Source of the DNA: Prunus persica
Lineage: Eukaryota; Streptophyta; Magnoliopsida; Rosales; Rosaceae
Length of the DNA: 64,000 nt
Direction of reading: 5' to 3'
Assembly (NCBI RefSeq): GCF_000346465.2
Contig: NC_034010.1
Span: forward strand, 14,361,248 to 14,425,247
Under the pieces are notes generated by a model, which had not been told where the DNA came from, made no database searches, and saw only the letters and a program-made list of their open reading frames with translations. Within the stretch, counting starts at the first letter, position 1, and every line of letters begins with the position of its first letter. Of the stretch, positions 1-11,081 are shown in pieces. The position numbers and the translations under genes were made by a program.

Positions 1-398
1 AACCCCTTTCTTTAAGTGTTACTCCTATACTTGGCCCCTTCCTATCCAATTTTGGTTTTTTGTAATCAAAAGTTCAAACAAAATACTTTTTTTTTTTTTT
101 TTCTGATAGATTTCTGTCCACACAACATGATATGATATTTGTTCGTACCCAAAATTTATTTTCTTCAAAATACCTTTCCTTAAGAAAACTTTTATCTTCA
201 CCTAAGAGGATGCATGAAACCCAACTTACATACATCATGAATGAAAACCCATATTTCAAATATAACTAATTCTAAACCAAACAACATAACACACAAGGTT
301 TCATTTTTCTTTCTTCGTTCCCTCCATTTATTCTCAATACCCAACATAAATTCATGTAAATCAGAAAAAATAAATACATAAAGTTCAAAAAACCATGC

Positions 399-698
399 CT
401 GCCAGAGTATAATAGGATTGGAAGTCTTAGTTGAAGGCTCTTCATTCTCAACCGCCACAGGAGGAGGAACAACAAGTTGCGCTTTTGGGAACCTCACAGT
501 GTCCGGTTTCTGAGTCTTACTTTCAAGTCCTTCATCACCAGCTACTGCTTTCATCGGTTCATCTTCAACAGCCACGCCTGCTTTTGGTTCTTGCTTCAAG
601 AATGGAAATTGAAGCTTGAACTTGGGAAACAGTGAGAATAAGTTTTTGGGTCCTTTAGGATCTTCTTCTTTGCTTACAATCTCCGTGTTTTCTGCCAT
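399..698 (-). CDS. Small acidic/proline-containing plant protein, function unknown (first exon)
   Basis: The minus-strand frame opens with MAENTEIVSKEEDPKG and continues through a basic-hydrophobic stretch (LFSLFPKFKLQFPFLK) into an acidic region and a PPP-containing segment ending near NPIILWQ. The frame stays open to 198, but residues after about 100 become hydrophobic and look like translated non-coding DNA. I therefore take the conserved-looking part as one exon ending near 399. The next bases are CAG followed by GC, so a GC-AG donor is possible but not shown. There is no signal peptide and no catalytic motif. I do not recognise the family. The upstream 700-900 region would hold its promoter. 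The alternative is that the whole 166-codon frame is translated. Confidence 0.5.
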
Positions 699-849
699 TT
701 TTGAGAAAGAAGGGTGATTCTGAAAGGGGGGTGGGCGGCTTGTAAACGGCGGAGGAAACAGAGTAGGAGATGTTCATGAGATATTGAAAACGCTTTTGTA
801 TGTTTCCATCTCTTACTCCAGAACGTCCCTCGTATAATTAAAAATTTTA

Positions 850-2108
850 AAAAATAAACATTCTTTTTCTTTCTTTTCTTTTTTTGGATAAAACACATTG
901 TAGTCTTATTATGAAAAGAATAAAATAAAAGCTTTTAATTATGAATTTTCTTTAAACTTTATCTTTCAGTTACAATGAGGGCCCAAGGCCCAGATATTTT
1001 TGTTAGAACGGCTCAGATTTACTAGATGGAATCCAGATTTTTTAACGAGAGCTTCTATAGTGAGTGGAAAGTTATAAGGGGTGTTTTTGAGGGGTATGTA
1101 AGAGCCGTTGGATTTCATCCAACGGTGAGTTTTTAAAAGAGGGTGCATGTAGAATCGGGTTGAAATCTAACCCGTTAGAAACCCAACTTCAGTTATTCCT
1201 CTCTTTCCCTCTGTGAAAAACTGAAGAACACAATCCTCTCTTTTTGAATGTAAAGCAAACCCACAATTAGAAGGATCCAAATCTCCCGAACCTTATAGTC
1301 ACTCGATTGTCATTAGCTCGTTGGGAGGCCTGCGATCTATGGTATCCTGGGTATTACGAAGAATGGCTCTTACCTAGTTGTTGCCCTGTTTTGATTCTAT
1401 GGCTCAAGTGAAAACCCCTTCTCTTTTTCATTCAGCTGACAAGATTCTAGATGAAAGCAAAGTAGCATATCTCTTTTTGTAGCTAGAAGCCGCAGCAGCA
1501 GTTGTTCCTCGATTTTGGTAGAGATGGAGTCTGAAATACCAAAGAGTCTTCTCTAATGTCCACCACATTCTTTCAAGCTGACTGACTGCAGAGCTCCCGA
1601 TTGATTTTGAGAGGTAAGTTCACTTGCTGGATTGATTTTATTGGGTTAGGTTTATTTTTTGTGAGGGTGGGAAATTCGTCATTTGTGGCATCAATAATGC
1701 GTCATTTTTGGAATCAATAATGTGTCATTTCCTTATGAATATTCAATATACTTAGTTCATTGTTGTTGGTCGAGGTGGAAAATTATGAAATGTAGGTAAA
1801 AGAACCTAAACTTAGGCTTAATGACATTAGGAGTAAGCAGTTGGAGAGGATATTGGGTGAAGTTCTGTAATTGTGGTTTGAATTGCATTTGTGTTCTTAG
1901 TTGAACATGTTGGTTCTAATGTTATTTTTACCAGATTATTTCACAAGAGATGACGTAACTTTTATGAAATTTTGCTTGCGTTTTGTGTAATCGGAAGTTA
2001 GGCTATGCGTATTTTGTGTCAATTTGGGCAATGTTTTGTGTAAGTGGAATGCATTGATATGTTGTGATGCAGTAATGACTGATTAATGAATGAATAATTG
2101 CTACGCAG
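850..2108 (+). other. Intergenic DNA, then non-coding leader of the FAR1-like gene
   Basis: I see no coding sequence here. From about 1185 the sequence looks like a plant leader (CT-rich, no long frame). GAG|gtaagt at 1614 is a strong donor and ctacgcag at 2101-2108 a good acceptor. This suggests a 5' UTR intron (1614-2108) just before the ATG at 2145. The leader and intron are inferred from splice consensus only. Confidence 0.45.
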
Positions 2109-2144
2109 TAATATAGAAGTGGATCAATAATATACGTAGATAAA

Positions 2145-4464
2145 ATGTCTGGGGGCTCAGAGAGTGATGAATGTGCAACAGCTAATGGGAGGGTTTATAA
2201 TCCTGAAGTAAGAAATGAGGAAACACCAACAGTTGGGATGAAGTTTGACTCGCTTGACCTCGTTTACAATTTCTATAATAGATATGCATTCTTTGCTGGC
2301 TTTGGTATTCGACTTCATTCTAGCTTTTGGGGGAAAAATAAGAAAGAGATTTTGAGGAAAGAATTTGTATGTTGCAAACAAGGTGCATACAGGAAGGATG
2401 AAACTCGGGAGAGAAAAAGACAACGGGAAATAAGTAGATGCAATTGCAAAGCTAAGATTGTGGTTGTGAAGACAAATGGGAGCAAGAAGTATACCATATC
2501 TCTTTTTGCAGAGGGACACAATCATAAGATGACACCCTCAGAAAGAATGCATTTATTGAGATCACACCGTCATATTTCAGATTCTACAAAAGTACTCACA
2601 AAACAGTTGGGTTCAGTTAATATTCCCATTCATCAGAAGGTAAGTATATTCGAGGTGCAATCCGGAGGAATGGATAAAATCGGTTTTATCAAAAAAGATA
2701 TCTACAATCTTGAATGTAGTGTGAATGGGAAGCTGAGGAACCACGATGTTGAACTAGTGACCGAGTATTTTATGGCTGAACAGAAAAAAAATGAGGCTTT
2801 TTATTTCAAGATTGAGGGAGATGGGCATGACAGGTTTACTCGATGTTTTTGGGCAGATGCAACTTCTAGACGGGCGTATGGGTTTTATGGAGATGTTGTT
2901 GTATTCGATACCACATTCAACACGAATCGATACGACTTGACATTTGCACCAATGTTGGGAGTTAATAACCATGGTCAGACAATTGTCTTAGCATGCGCAT
3001 TTTTGAGCAAGGAAACGACTGAGTCGTTTGTTTGGATGTTTGAGGAGTTTAAGAAAGCCATGCCAGGCGGGGAACCTAAAACGATCATTACAGATCAAGA
3101 TGCGGCAATGGCCATAGCTATTTCAATAGCCTTCCCGACTACATTTCATCGACTTTGCATATGGCACATCACATCAAAGTTCTCTGTTAAGTTACCACGT
3201 GACGCTTATAAGGAGTATTGGCGTGAATTTCAGAAAGCCATATGGGATACTGACAATAAGGATGAGTTTGATGCAAATGGAATATTGTGGTTACAAAGGC
3301 TGGTTTGACTGACCATCCATGGCTAAGTTCAATGTTTGATTTAAGGGAATCTTGGGTTCCAGCCTACGCACGACAATTTTTTGCCGCTGGAATGTCAAGC
3401 AGCCAAAGAGCGGAAGGTTCTCATGGTTTTTTCAAGCAATACATATCAAGGAGAAATTCGTTGATGGATTTCATAATACGATTTGAGAGGGCACTTTCTC
3501 ATCAACGTGAAAAAGAGTTAGTTGCTGATCACGTAGATGCATTTGAAGTGGCTCAATGTCTTCTACCAATGCCAATGAACAAACAAATGGCTACCTTGTA
3601 CACAAGGACAATGTTTCAAAAGTTTGAGCAAGAACTAATACAAAGTACAGCATGTTTCCTAGAGCTCAAAACAGAGGATGCGTGTAAAGTTGTGTTCAAC
3701 GTGAGCGAAAGGAAAAATTGGGAAACAAGAGTGGCAGAAGTCGTATATGTCAAAGATTCTGACCACGCATCGTGTAGCTGCAAAAGATTTGAATTTGTTG
3801 GAATTATTTGCAAGCACATCCTAGCATTGTTCAGAAGGGACCAGATTGAATATATGCCCGATAAATATATTTTGAAGAGGTGGAAGAAAACTGCGAAATC
3901 TGGATTGGTGTCAGATGCAAATGGCAACGAAATTAAAGACTGTGCAGATCCTGGCCTTCTAATAAAGCGGTGTACAATGTCTCGACTTGCTTCAGATGTG
4001 GTTGAGGATGCATTAATGAGTGAAGAAGGATGTGAGCTACTGTCAGAGACTCTAAAAAGTTTGCAGGTGAAGTTGAAGTTGCTGAAGGATGGACCAAGTA
4101 ATAACGAAGTTGGAGGGTCCAGCTCTCAAACACAATATATGAAAGACCCTAAGAGAGTGAGGTGCAAAGGAAGGTCGAAAGGAGTAACGGGAGCAAAGGA
4201 AAAGACAATGAAGCGAGGGATTAGACACTGTCGGGAGTGTGGACGCATTGGTCATGATAGAAGACAATGCCCAGCCTTGAACACACCGTAAGATGCTAAC
4301 ACTATTTGTAATAACATCTAAAATTTGAATAGGTAAAATTTTTATGTGCTTGTGTTTGATGTTTATGCAGGACATCACCGTCGAACAATGACGAATCAAC
4401 TCCAATACATCGTAGTGACCCATTATTCGACGATTTTGACAGGATGCACGGACCAACTGAATGA
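2145..4464 (+). CDS. FAR1/FHY3-related (MULE-derived) protein, split by a 1-nt frameshift
   Basis: FAR1-related proteins are transcription factors domesticated from Mutator-like transposases and act in the nucleus. The first frame (2145 to about 3275) has the FAR1 DNA-binding region (FVCCKQG, then CNCKAKI and GHNHKM) and the MULE transposase core (VVFDTTF, ITDQDAAMA, HRLCIWHI). The second frame (from about 3277) continues the transposase core (LTDHPWLSSMFDLRESWVP) and then has a SWIM finger (CSCKRFEFVGIICKH) and a C-terminal CCHC knuckle (CRECGRIGHDRRQCP). The two parts join only if one base is missing near 3276. The last exon follows an intron at 4288-4370 (donor CC|gtaag, acceptor tgcag) and ends with TGA at 4462-4464. 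Apart from the frameshift the gene looks complete, about 750 residues. The break is either a real lesion or a consensus error. An uncaptured MULE is a less likely reading because I find no terminal repeats. Confidence 0.85.
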
Positions 4465-5100
4465 TTTATATTTGTATTAGACGAAATGTGGTTGTTATGA
4501 AGATTAATGATCAGGTGAAGTTTTATAGATTCAGTTTTTGAATATTATTGTGTTTTTGTTCATGTCCACCGATGAGCTCTTACTATGTCCACTGGTAATT
4601 GAAATGAAAATTTGCTTGGTTTCATTCTTCCATGAAATTTGGAGACATGTTAATTTTACGTCTTCTCCCTATTTATAAATTTTCATAGACATTTGATCAA
4701 GTATGAAATTTGTAGTTATGTGAAGAAGCAATGACTTTTACCATGTAAAATGGGCAGTTTAGGGTGAATTATGTTTTAACAGAGATTCATTTTTCAAATC
4801 CTCAGGCTAATGCAGCATTTCCAGCAGCCAGCTGTTGTTTCCATTACCAGTAATTATTTCCAGCAATAGCCACTTTTTCCGATTGGTTATTAGGGGCACG
4901 ATTTTGTACACTTTTGTAACTGAAGGATACTTGAAGCACTTTGTTGGAACAGAGCAAATAGAAAGCAGCGTGTAAAAAAGAAACATAACATTGCAGCTAA
5001 TTACATTTCGATACTTAGGTGAAAAATATTAAAGGGTACACTAACTTACATAAAATACTCATAATTCCACACACAAAAGAACATTTGATTGCAAAACATA
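4465..5100. other. AT-rich intergenic region
   Basis: This is 3' flank of the FAR1-like gene. It has only short frames and I see no repeat or RNA gene. Confidence 0.4.
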
Positions 5101-5101
5101 T

Positions 5102-5231
5102 TATGTGCTCCCTCTTAGCAATACCACGATCTCCCCAACCAACTGAACAACGGTAGCCACAATCACTCAGTCGTACTGGTCAGCTTCTTCTTAGCAGGTG
5201 TCACATGCTTATGGCCACTCATATCCCTAGT
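5102..5231 (-). pseudogene. Duplicated 3'-end remnant of the coiled-coil gene at 5.7 kb
   Basis: On the minus strand this segment aligns with 5584-5710, the DNA just after the stop of the neighbouring coiled-coil gene. Both copies contain a short frame that starts DM(N/S)(E/G)HKHV, runs through a KK-rich stretch and stops at the same place. The shared non-coding sequence continues beyond the stop. The coiled-coil body is absent here, so this is a partial duplication of a gene end. Confidence 0.6.
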
Positions 5232-5701
5232 GATATAGACGAAATAAATCTTCAGCAATATTTGGAATTTTATTATATATAAATAAACCAAAAACCATTC
5301 ACTAAACAATGTATAGCACATGTTATGTTACTTATGACTCACGTGTCAGTTTTCTTTTTAACACATTAGTACGCCAGCTCTTTAATGTAAATGGACATGA
5401 TAAGGAGCATTTACTGATTCCCGGATTGCTGTGATATTGACTTCTTATTGAATAATATTTCCATATTTGCAAAATATAATGTTAGACATTATAACACATG
5501 ATGACTTGCAATACATAGTCCCAATAATTATATATGAAGCAAATGAAACTGATATTTGTGTTATTTTAAATTAGATAATGACATTAAGGGAGTATATGTG
5601 CAATACCACGGTCACCCTCAACCAACTGAACAGCGGTAGCCGCAATCACTTAGTCGTATCGGTTGGCTTCTTCCGAGCAGCTTTGACGTGCTTATGCTCA
5701 T

Positions 5702-6397
5702 TCATGTCACCCCATCGTCTAGTATCTCTCTCACAGCATCAGGGGACACATAGTTCCAATCATAACTTGTATGAGTAATTGCCGCAAATGCTCGGAATTT
5801 GTCGAATCCTTCGTTGAATGCCAACTCCAGTTCACTATGGTGCTCTTCGCATCGCATATGGTTCATCAAACAACCTTTCATTTCATCATTCATTACTGTA
5901 TCCAACTCCTCAGCTTTCAGCTTCCTTTTATGACTCAGCTTCAAGTACTTGTTCTTTTGGGAGAACGCTTTGTTCACTCTAATGTTAAGATCAGCCAAAA
6001 TTGCCTCGTCTTCAACACATTTCTCGTGCCATGAATTGATCAGTCTGGAATTATAATCCAGCTTGCCACTGACTGCATGTATTGCCTCTAATGGATCATC
6101 GGAGTCCCCCTCACTCCCAAATGATGTTGAAAAAGGAAGGGGTCGGCGAGTACAATGTGGAAATAGAACCTGCGACTCCAATTTGTCATCTTCGATTGTG
6201 TTGTTGGCGCCTGAAGAGGTTGACATGCTTGAATAATCCTCTTTGTTTTGGGAGGATGTGGATTGCATATGCAATTTCGTTTGAGAAAGGGAACATAGGT
6301 TTATAGACCAACATACCAAAGCTTGTGTGTAGTCAACATATGTACTTTTTGGCGGGAATTTTTTAAAAATAGGTGTCAGCTTTTGCTTTTCAAGCAT
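5702..6397 (-). CDS. Coiled-coil protein of unknown function
   Basis: The 231-codon frame has a Ser/Thr-rich acidic N-terminus (STSSQNKEDYSS..., NTIEDDKLES), a central charged helical region likely to form a coiled coil (NKAFSQKNKYLKLSHKRK, MNDEMKGCLMNHM) and a C-terminal block NEGFDKFRAFAAIT...DWNYVSPDAV. That block matches the C-terminus of the divergent copy at 6.7-7.2 kb (AGFDYFRSYAKL...DWSSITVSDV), so GFDxFRxxA...DW is a real family motif. The N-terminal 43 codons overlap a promoter-like element, so the ATG at 6268 (MQSTSSQ) is a better start. I know no function. The gag-like coiled-coil-plus-basic layout resembles TE-associated plant proteins. Just after the stop, a second frame (DMNEHKHV...) is conserved in the 5.1 kb duplicate, so the true C-terminus may be longer through splicing or a recent frameshift. 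Confidence 0.6.
   Translation of the reverse strand: MLEKQKLTPIFKKFPPKSTYVDYTQALVCWSINLCSLSQTKLHMQSTSSQNKEDYSSMSTSSGANNTIEDDKLESQVLFPHCTRRPLPFSTSFGSEGDSDDPLEAIHAVSGKLDYNSRLINSWHEKCVEDEAILADLNIRVNKAFSQKNKYLKLSHKRKLKAEELDTVMNDEMKGCLMNHMRCEEHHSELELAFNEGFDKFRAFAAITHTSYDWNYVSPDAVREILDDGVT
6346..6358 (+). promoter_or_regulatory. E2F-like site TTTTTGGCGGGAA, copy 1
   Basis: This matches the E2F consensus (TTTSSCGSS) and sits 78 bp upstream of the preferred ATG (6268) of the minus-strand coiled-coil gene. The flanking bases (gtcaac and then an AT-rich stretch) are shared with copy 2. Binding is not shown. Confidence 0.4.
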
Positions 6398-6546
6398 GTC
6401 AACCTCACACTCTCCTTACACCACTGATAGTGGTTGAAAGAAAGTCAATGGAAGTGACATCTACTTAGTTAACTCAACCAAACTAGTTAGGATTAAACTT
6501 AGATTGTATCAGACCAAAAAATAATTTGTACATTGTCAACCAAATA

Positions 6547-6560
6547 TTTTTTGGCGGGAA
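6547..6560 (+). promoter_or_regulatory. E2F-like site TTTTTTGGCGGGAA, copy 2
   Basis: This is the same motif and flank as at 6346. It lies about 130 bp upstream of the broken plus-strand paralogue, with a TATA-like catataaa at about 6591. Together with copy 1 it suggests that promoter DNA was duplicated along with the gene. Confidence 0.4.
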
Positions 6561-6688
6561 CCCTTTTCTTGGTATTACTATCACCCCTTTCATATAAATT
6601 CTCCTTCCACACAAAACTCACTCCTCCACCGAATCTGTCTCCATCTACTGATACTCTCTCAAGCAAACAAACTCATTCCCCCCAAAGA

Positions 6689-7174
6689 ATGGATTTACTA
6701 ACCAAGTTTGATGTGAGCATAATAAACACCCCTCCAAACAAAGACCGCCTTTGACACGCAAGTGAGTCACCAGACAAGCAATGTCACATTCCTAGACAGA
6801 ATGACCATTTTGTTGGAAGTTTTGAGTCTGAAAGAGTTGTTTCTTTTTGGAAGGATAGGCATCTTCAACTTGGTGATGAAATCCAAAGGGCAAGGGCACG
6901 TTTGGAATTTGTTGAAGGCCAAATTGAAGATGACAAAAGGTAGGCCAATCTGGATAGGGCGAAGTTGCAGCGCATGAAGCGTAGACACAAACGACTTCGG
7001 AGTGTAGCTGTTCAAAAATACAAGAACTCATCTAATGCAGCGGAGTCAAAGAAGCGTGTGATGCAAGCTGGATTCGACTACTTCCGATCCTATGCAAAAC
7101 TCGTCGTACCCGGGTTTGATTGGTCATCTATTACCGTTTCCGACGTCACCAAATATACTCAGCAAGGGAAGTAA
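6689..7174 (+). pseudogene. Divergent paralogue of the coiled-coil gene, interrupted by TAG
   Basis: In the frame that ends at 7174, the sequence reads FESERVVSFWKDRHLQLGDE, then RARARLEFVEGQIEDDKR, an in-frame TAG at 6941-6943, and then ANLDRAKLQRMKRRHKRLR through to the family C-terminus (AGFDYFRSYAKL...FDWSSITVSDV). The charged heptad-like pattern before and after the stop is continuous, so the TAG is a lesion inside one coiled coil. A short ATG frame at 6689 is not in phase with the rest, so at least one more frameshift or an intron lies near 6750. The gene is head-to-head with the 5.7-6.4 kb copy. Confidence 0.6.
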
Positions 7175-7770
7175 CCATTTTGGTTCTCGTGTTTGAGCAG
7201 AGGCAAATCAGTGGAATTGGAATTTTCGTTACACTTTGCTTCAAAGCTATTTTGATGCTAACTACTATGGAAGATTTAAACCTTAATATTTTGATGTCTT
7301 TAATTACGAAAACACAAGATGCAAAGAGCCCATCTACTTCAGTCATATGTTGCTGCCATGTCCATTTTTTGTTGATCACGTATCATATTTGGACATGGTT
7401 GCATTATATGCAATGTTGCCTTTATTTATTATATGTTAGGACAAGGTTTATGGAAAAGCTTTTGTGAGTGCGTTTGTGACAAGGTTATGGAATTATTATG
7501 TACCATTTATATATTATTTTTTGTACTGGTTCATCTCCTACTATTTCTTGCTTTCTTTATATTTTATGTTTGTGGAATCCCTCTCAAAGTGAACATATAC
7601 TGTGCAAAATAATGCAAACTGATTATATAATCACTCATATAGAGTAAGACAAATATTAACTAAGGGTTTTAAAATTGCTTCACTTGTGTGAGGTTATTGA
7701 GAAAAAGTATGGCATTATTTAATGTGATTGGACATGATTGAAAATATATTACTGATTCCCAATGCGACGT

Positions 7771-7881
7771 CATATGGACAACTTATTGAATACTTCTGAC
7801 GTGTTAATAACTCTAGGTGCAGTTGCATGTGGACAACTTATTGAATACGAACTGACGTCTTGAAAGCTCTAGGCGTAGTTG
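7771..7881. repeat. Two-copy tandem repeat, 55-56 bp
   Basis: Copies 7771-7825 and 7826-7881 share catATGGACAACTTATTG, then a GACGT core and CTCTAGG.G.AGTTG. They differ by scattered substitutions. Each unit carries one TGACGT-type motif. Confidence 0.75.
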
Positions 7882-8025
7882 CAATGATGGCTTCCAAGCA
7901 TGTGCAATTATTATGGATGTACATTATTATAACAAAACATATTATTGTATTTAGTCAAACTAAATATTGTATTATTACAAATTATATATCGAATATTATC
8001 CGAAATATACGTGTTAACGTGAATT

Positions 8026-8950
8026 AGGGTTAAGAGGAAAGTGAGTTATGTACAAATAATTTTGATTTTCTCATTTTCCGGGCATTTTTTGGATTTTCGT
8101 AGAATTTATTACCTATTTCCACAGATTGTTGCACTAAAAAAGCCAAAATAATAGCAAGAGGACACCTGGCGTGATCTCAGCCCGTCACTTTTGACTACTT
8201 GCACAAGTGTACGTCAGTCAACATGGCCACATCCTCCCATTTTACCCTAAATGATTATTTTATTACCTTTTTTCTTGGAAAATTCATAACTAAATACAGA
8301 AAAATTCAAAATTATTTCCGAAAATTGCTACGAACTCATTGACACTCCATCTCCCTTGCTGAATTCTCCGATTCATTGTTACGCATTTTTTAAAATAATT
8401 CCGAACATTAGCGGGAGATGCTTGTTGAAGTAGGTTATTGAAGTTTAAGTTAACAAACATCAATACTTAGGGTTAAGAGGAAAGTGAGTTATGTAAAACA
8501 ATTTGGATTATTTCATTGCGAGACGAATGATTTATAGGTTCTCCTAGTTTTATGACGTCATAAGGAGGCCGGAGTAATTTTTGGGCCATTTTTAGGATTT
8601 TCCTACTATTTATTACCTAGTTTCAAAGATTTTTTAACAAAAAGAATCCAAAATTGAAAAGAATATGACACATGGCGCGATCTCAGCCCGTCACTTTTGA
8701 CCACTTGCACAAGTGTACGTCAGTCAACATGGCCACATCCTCCCATTTTACCCTAAATTATTATTTTATTTTATTTTTTCTTGAAAAATTCATAACTAAA
8801 TACACAAAAATTAGAAAAACGATCCGAAAATTTCTACGAACTTATTGCGATTTCATCTTCCTACTGCATTCCCTGTTTCATGGTTATGCTACATTAGTAT
8901 TTTATTATTATTTATCCACACTTATTATAATTATTATGATATTACTTTTT
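8026..8950. repeat. Imperfect tandem duplication of a ~445-480 bp unit
   Basis: Copy 1 (8026-8468) and copy 2 (8469 to about 8950) both start AGGGTTAAGAGGAAAGTGAG. Both contain the well-conserved block GATCTCAGCCCGTCACTTTT, followed by CACAAGTGTACGTCAGTCAA, and end in the same AT-rich tail with ATTCATAACTAAATACA. The conserved block is far better preserved than its flanks. No coding frame is shared. Confidence 0.75.
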
Positions 8951-9539
8951 AGGCTGTCCATTTGTTAATTATATTTAGTCCAACTTGTTGAAAACAATTT
9001 TATTTTCCGTGCGAATACGCCATTGGTAGTGCTCATCGGTTTCTCTGTTCTTCAATTTGGTAAGTTTTTTTTTTTTTAGGTTGAAGGGATGTTTTGAAAC
9101 ATAATATGGAAATATACAAGTCATCCATTGTACTCCTTCCACACAAGAAAAATATTCTACGTCATTCACTGTTCAACCCCCTAGGTTAAGAAACGTGTAA
9201 CCAAATCCTTTTGGATATGCTAAGTGGGAAAATGTCATTCCCAAGCACTGGTGAAAAGACACCTATTTACTCCATGCATGACTTTTCGTTTACCAAATAT
9301 GAAGATTGGGGTCGGTGAGCAAAATATCTGTGTCAGTAAAATGTCATTCCTAGCCGTCTATGATGTAAGTAATAATTCCGCTATATAATAAATATTATAC
9401 ATTCATATATAAAACGGTTTATGACAAAATACCAACATTTGAACAACATTTAAACAACATTTGTACAACGTAGCCAGCCAACCTAGAAGTGAAGAGAAGC
9501 AAGTCCACAATGCATCAAAACCGTAAATTCGTACTAAAA
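8951..9539. other. AT-rich spacer
   Basis: I find no coding region here. A T-run and short frames only, downstream of the F-box gene. Confidence 0.35.
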
Positions 9540-10322
9540 CTAATGCAAAAATACGTGATTCCCTCGCACAACATACTCACGCATCAGTTTGAACCAAAAA
9601 ATACTCTCACGGTGCCATTTGCATCGATTGCAACAAGTCCACAATGCAGGATTTATCTTGTCTTCACTAGGCCAGCCTGGAATAACAAAATACCATTCAT
9701 TGTTGTTATAAGCGCTGCAGCGATTGAACTTAATCTTCCCATAGTCAAACATATCTACAATATGTCTTGCAACAAATGCTCCGCGAAATCTTCCTGTCAA
9801 AGCATCCCTGGTTCCTTTCATATCAATGTTGTTACGTTGATTCAAAGAACACAAGAATTGTAATGCATCCTCTTTTGACTGACCAATTCCGGACATACCA
9901 AGTAGTCCAACTACATATGCCGCTTCCATATGGCCTGCCGTGGCTGCAATGCGCATCCCATACAACGCTTCCACCTTACCGTGCCTGAAAAAACCTTCGA
10001 ATGCTTCTCTAAAAATGGACTCAGGGTTATCGCAAGCCCTGCAATGTTGCAAGAAATGCTGGACCGCAGGTCTGGCACGGTACCATATAGGATGGTCTGG
10101 GTACTTTGCCATTGAAATGGTGTTCCACACTTGTGGACTGTTTGCCAAAGTTCGGAACAATCGGCACACAGATGCCATACGGAAGAGATCTTCCGATGAT
10201 TCGGTTGCCACGTATAACATGACTTGAAACCAAGCGGACTCCGGGATGAAGGCTTCGGGCATATCGAAATGGACATGATTCCTTCTCTTTCCTCCGACTG
10301 TAGTGAAGTGTTTCGAATTCAT
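9540..10322 (-). CDS. F-box protein of the At1g67623/At2g35280 type
   Basis: The best start is the ATG at 10322 (MNSKHFTTVGGKRRN), giving 260 residues. The frame stays open for 70 codons upstream, but that part is Phe/Ser/Lys-rich and looks non-coding. The F-box-like segment is WFQVMLYVATESSEDLFRM...CRLFRTLANSPQVW. It is followed by the family's Sel1/TPR-like block (ESIFREAFEGFFRHGKVEAL, then AATAGHMEAAYVVGLLGM). The C-terminus ends with a Cys-rich segment (CCNRCKWH). F-box proteins bind SKP1 in SCF ubiquitin ligases. The target here is unknown. The gene is intact and single-exon. Expression cannot be judged from sequence. Confidence 0.8.
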   Translation of the reverse strand: MNSKHFTTVGGKRRNHVHFDMPEAFIPESAWFQVMLYVATESSEDLFRMASVCRLFRTLANSPQVWNTISMAKYPDHPIWYRARPAVQHFLQHCRACDNPESIFREAFEGFFRHGKVEALYGMRIAATAGHMEAAYVVGLLGMSGIGQSKEDALQFLCSLNQRNNIDMKGTRDALTGRFRGAFVARHIVDMFDYGKIKFNRCSAYNNNEWYFVIPGWPSEDKINPALWTCCNRCKWHRESIFWFKLMREYVVRGNHVFLH

Positions 10323-10532
10323 TGAAAAGTTTTTGGAATGGAATGATTTGAGGAGTGGCAGAGGGGATAAATGATAATATTTGGGGTACACGTTTTGTTT
10401 TAGCCTCTGTTTATAGTGTTTTGAAAAGGTGTTTCCAGTTGGGGTTTTTCCAAGTTGACCCTTTTGAAAGAAACTGAACCCCAGTGAATTAAAACTTAAG
10501 ACAAAAGAAGGGAAAACGTCATAACGGTGCAT

Positions 10533-11081
10533 ACAGAGTCAGATAGTCAAAAGGTTAATTAAATGGCTATTTGCATAGCCATTTTTGGGTTTATCCCACT
10601 ATCAAATTCATTGATACAAATGTGATGGATTACTGACTAGTGACAGAAGGTCCCATCATATACTTTTTCATTTTCCCACACCCAACTACCCCTAGTAATG
10701 TTATTAAAATGGAACCAATAATGACGGATTCTTATCCAACTAGTTGCCTTAATGAAATATAAATAAATTAATAAAATTGAAGCAGTGTCCCCTCATTATT
10801 CAGAAAATATATTTGGTAGTGAAGTAGTTTATATTGCTTTTCGGGCTAAAAGATGTCACAATGCTGACGGTACAGGTGTCGACATCGTGACCAACCCACC
10901 AAATGATCCCAAAAAAAAGAAATATAACTCGATTTGGGCAGAGATGAGAGAGAGCTGAGTGACAAGTTTGGGGTTATAAGCGAAGGGGTATAAATGACAA
11001 CTATGAGTGAGAAGGTATGAGTCCGAAGAGGTTTCAGTGAGAAGATCTGAGTGAGAAGAGGTACAACTGAGAAGATTCAAC
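10533..11081. other. Spacer between divergent F-box and GRF genes
   Basis: No coding sequence is supported. The last 150 bases carry repeated GA(G)AAG-type phrases (for example gagtgagaag) directly before the GRF start, consistent with a purine-rich leader. Confidence 0.4.

Noticed and set aside
9489..10233. Several plus- and minus-strand frames over the F-box gene
   Set aside because: They overlap the well-supported F-box frame in other phases and carry no motif.
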